64,000 nt of DNA from an uncultured Eubacteriales bacterium (GTDB taxonomy: Bacteria; Bacillota; Clostridia; Peptostreptococcales; Anaerovoracaceae): assembly GCA_902763505.1 (NCBI GenBank), contig CACWSO010000001.1, forward strand, positions 145,390-209,389, written 5' to 3'. Positions 62,256-64,000 of this stretch are shown here, piece by piece (the first letter of the stretch is position 1; every line of letters begins with the position of its first letter). A program made the translations under genes and the position numbers. Under the pieces are notes generated by a model. The model was not told the origin of the DNA. It saw only the letters and a list, made by a program, of their open reading frames with translations, and searched no databases.

Positions 62256-63749
62256 TTAGAAATCATGCTCTTCTTCGAGTTCGTGGTGCTGTGCGATGTA
62301 AGGCTTAGCAAACGATCTCAGATACTTGTGACCGAACATGAGGTATTCTGTTTCTTCTCTACGTGTCTTGCCGTTCTTGCCTGCCTTGTTCATGATGAAG
62401 AAGATGATGCCCAGGATGATCCATCCGCCGACAAACATCCATTCAGGACCAGTCAGTGGTGACGGGCTGCCCAGACCAGGCAGATACAGCCAGAAGAAGA
62501 ACAGAGCTACCAGCATCGCCAGTGCGCCGATGACAGGACCAGCCGGTGTACGGAATGGCCTTGTCAGCTCAGGTTCCTTTCTCCTCAGGATGAAGAATGA
62601 GAGTGATACCATGAAGTATGCAACTACCGTTCCGAACGCAGCTGCATCAACAAACCATACCAGTGCGGATCTTCCAGCACACGGTGAAATGATTGTGATG
62701 ATACCAACGAGCAGTACTGCTGCTGTCGGTGAGCCATACTTAGGGTGAACCTTCGCAAAGATCTCAGGCAGCATCTTAGCTCTTGCCATTGCGAAGATAA
62801 CACGTGATGCACCAACGACGAATCCGTTCCATGAGGTCAGGATTCCGCACATTGCTGCGATGATCATCAGTTTACCGAAGATCGGGTTGTTCATGCACCA
62901 TGCGAAGCAGTTCGCTACAGGAACGGCTGCAGGGTCATTGTTGAATCCATCGAGTACTTCTCCCGGAGTTGAAATTGCAACTGCGAAGATCATCAGGCAG
63001 TACCAGAAGGCTGCCATGCAAATCGAGATGATCATAACTCTTCCGATTTTGCCGAGAGGAATATTCATTTCCTCAGCAGCCTGCGGAATAACGTCGAATC
63101 CAACAAACATTGCAGGTACAGCCAGCATTACTGCTACGAAGCCCTTGCCGTCTGTGAAGAGCGGAATGAAGTGTTCAATGGAACCAGTTGCCGTACCACA
63201 GACTGCGAATGAAATACCGCCGATTGCCATTGCAACTGTAGCAACAGTCTGGAAGATAGCGGATGCCTTCGCGCCTCTGTAGTTAACAACTGTCATAACA
63301 ACAGCGCCGATGGCTGCAATAATCAGGAACGTCGTCGTTACATCCGATCCGGCAAATGTCCATAGTGTTGCTCCCTGAGGCAGTACGCCCGCAAACAGGA
63401 AGTTGATAGCGTTGGAGAGCGCCGGACCTTCCCAGGCAGCTACGCCCAGATAAGCCAGTGCAATCATCCAGCCGGTAAACCAGGATGCGTTGTATCCCAT
63501 CGCTCTGTATGAGAATACGAGTTCTCCGCCGGACAGCGGCAGCATCGGTGTCAGTTCTGCATAAGTCAGGCCGACGAAGATTGCCATCAGGCCGCCCAGT
63601 CCGAACGCGATCATTGCGCCCAGGCTTCCGCCGTTGCCTACCCATGAACCAGCCAGCATGATCCAGCCCCAACCGATCATGGTACCGAATGCCAGTGCCA
63701 GTATATCCTTCATGTTGAGGGATTTTTGTAATTCATGTCTTTCTTGCAT
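62256..63749 (-). CDS. APC family amino acid permease (probable GABA/glutamate-type)
   Basis: A 497-residue permease with twelve membrane helices. The first helix has FGTMIGWGWIMLAGSWVGNGG and a later loop PQAAEEMNIPLGKIGRVMI, both APC features. It lies 52 bases after the aminotransferase gene gabT on the same strand and upstream of the abf genes, so GABA or a related amino acid is the likely cargo; this is from context. AGGAGAAT precedes the ATG. Confidence 0.88.
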   Translation of the reverse strand: MQERHELQKSLNMKDILALAFGTMIGWGWIMLAGSWVGNGGSLGAMIAFGLGGLMAIFVGLTYAELTPMLPLSGGELVFSYRAMGYNASWFTGWMIALAYLGVAAWEGPALSNAINFLFAGVLPQGATLWTFAGSDVTTTFLIIAAIGAVVMTVVNYRGAKASAIFQTVATVAMAIGGISFAVCGTATGSIEHFIPLFTDGKGFVAVMLAVPAMFVGFDVIPQAAEEMNIPLGKIGRVMIISICMAAFWYCLMIFAVAISTPGEVLDGFNNDPAAVPVANCFAWCMNNPIFGKLMIIAAMCGILTSWNGFVVGASRVIFAMARAKMLPEIFAKVHPKYGSPTAAVLLVGIITIISPCAGRSALVWFVDAAAFGTVVAYFMVSLSFFILRRKEPELTRPFRTPAGPVIGALAMLVALFFFWLYLPGLGSPSPLTGPEWMFVGGWIILGIIFFIMNKAGKNGKTRREETEYLMFGHKYLRSFAKPYIAQHHELEEEHDF

Positions 63750-63801
63750 GTAATTATTCTCCTATTTATTAAAGAAATAGCTGTTTCAACAGTACTGCTT
63801 C

Positions 63802-64000
63802 TTATTTCGCAGCTTCTGCCAGTGCTTCTTCGAAGATCTTCAGTCCAGCTTCCAGCTGCTCATCAGTTGCAACCAGTGGGCAAAGGATTCTAATAACGTT
63901 GTTGAATGTTCCTGCTGCTTCCAGCATCAGGCCCTTGTTCATTGCGTTCTGTACGATCTTGCCTACGATCTCTGCATCCGGTGTCTTCTTCTCGTCCTTG
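63802..64000 (-). CDS. gabT: 4-aminobutyrate aminotransferase, C-terminal part (cut by window end)
   Basis: Only the last 65 residues are in view. They contain GLMLEAAGTFNNVIRILCPL and TDEQLEAGLKIFEEALAEAAK, the end of class III GABA aminotransferases. It would convert GABA to succinate semialdehyde with 2-oxoglutarate. The TAA stop is at 63802-63804. It starts beyond the window. Confidence 0.9.
   Translation of the reverse strand, partial: KDEKKTPDAEIVGKIVQNAMNKGLMLEAAGTFNNVIRILCPLVATDEQLEAGLKIFEEALAEAAK

Overview
This window looks like part of the chromosome of a low-to-mid GC, amino-acid-fermenting anaerobe of the class Clostridia. The evidence is: Firmicutes-type gene orders (mutL-miaA, alaS-ireB-ruvX, dnaG-rpoD-trmK-nif3), strong AGGAGG-type ribosome sites, a glycine cleavage system with a split P-protein, a glycine riboswitch, a NifS/NifU pair for Fe-S assembly, and an oxygen-sensitive 4-hydroxybutyryl-CoA dehydratase. 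The closest described physiology is GABA/4-hydroxybutyrate fermentation as in Clostridium aminobutyricum. A species name cannot be given from the sequence alone. Apart from XerC/D-like recombinase no mobile element was seen, and there is no CRISPR array or rRNA.

Layout. 1-7.2 kb (+): mutL 3' part, miaA, a tyrosine recombinase, a secreted repeat protein, a PLP enzyme of the aluminium-resistance family, a TVP38-type membrane protein and a YneA-like LysM protein behind three LexA/SOS boxes. 7.4-10.3 kb (-): HD-domain protein, YdcZ-type transporter and two tandem LarC N-domain paralogues. 10.4-21.2 kb: an accessory catabolic island built around a sigma-54 activator. It holds a 3-hydroxyacyl dehydrogenase, a seven-gene operon (DUF362 protein, 87-residue protein, MFS carrier, thiolase, beta-keto acid cleavage enzyme (BKACE), nitroreductase, cyclase-family hydrolase) and an iron alcohol dehydrogenase. 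Three sigma-54 promoters and repeated TTGTTGC-N6-GCAACAA operators can be read in it; this is the best candidate for an undescribed system.

21.2-32.3 kb (-): ruvX, ireB, alaS, lpdA, the gcv operon and a DUF1015 gene whose leader is a glycine riboswitch with a terminator. 32.3-39.3 kb (-): a tightly packed run from murI to nifS-nifU and an aldo/keto reductase fused to a ferredoxin. 39.4-45.9 kb: pepF, nadK and an RluA-type gene (+), an Rrf2 regulator and a polysaccharide deacetylase (-), mscL (+), tRNA-Leu and RNase P RNA (-). 45.9-54.4 kb (-): nif3, trmK, rpoD, dnaG, dgt, dut, an M16 peptidase, a Cys-rich small protein and a DUF975 protein.

54.6-64 kb (-): the GABA/4-hydroxybutyrate module (abfH, abfT, a small CGGCNP protein, abfD, an APC permease and the 3' end of gabT). 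Interspersed are a NifU-type protein, glycerol kinase, a 2-hydroxyacid dehydrogenase and a 33-residue membrane peptide on the + strand. Together these would import GABA, transaminate it to succinate semialdehyde, reduce that to 4-hydroxybutyrate, activate it to the CoA ester and dehydrate it to crotonyl-CoA.
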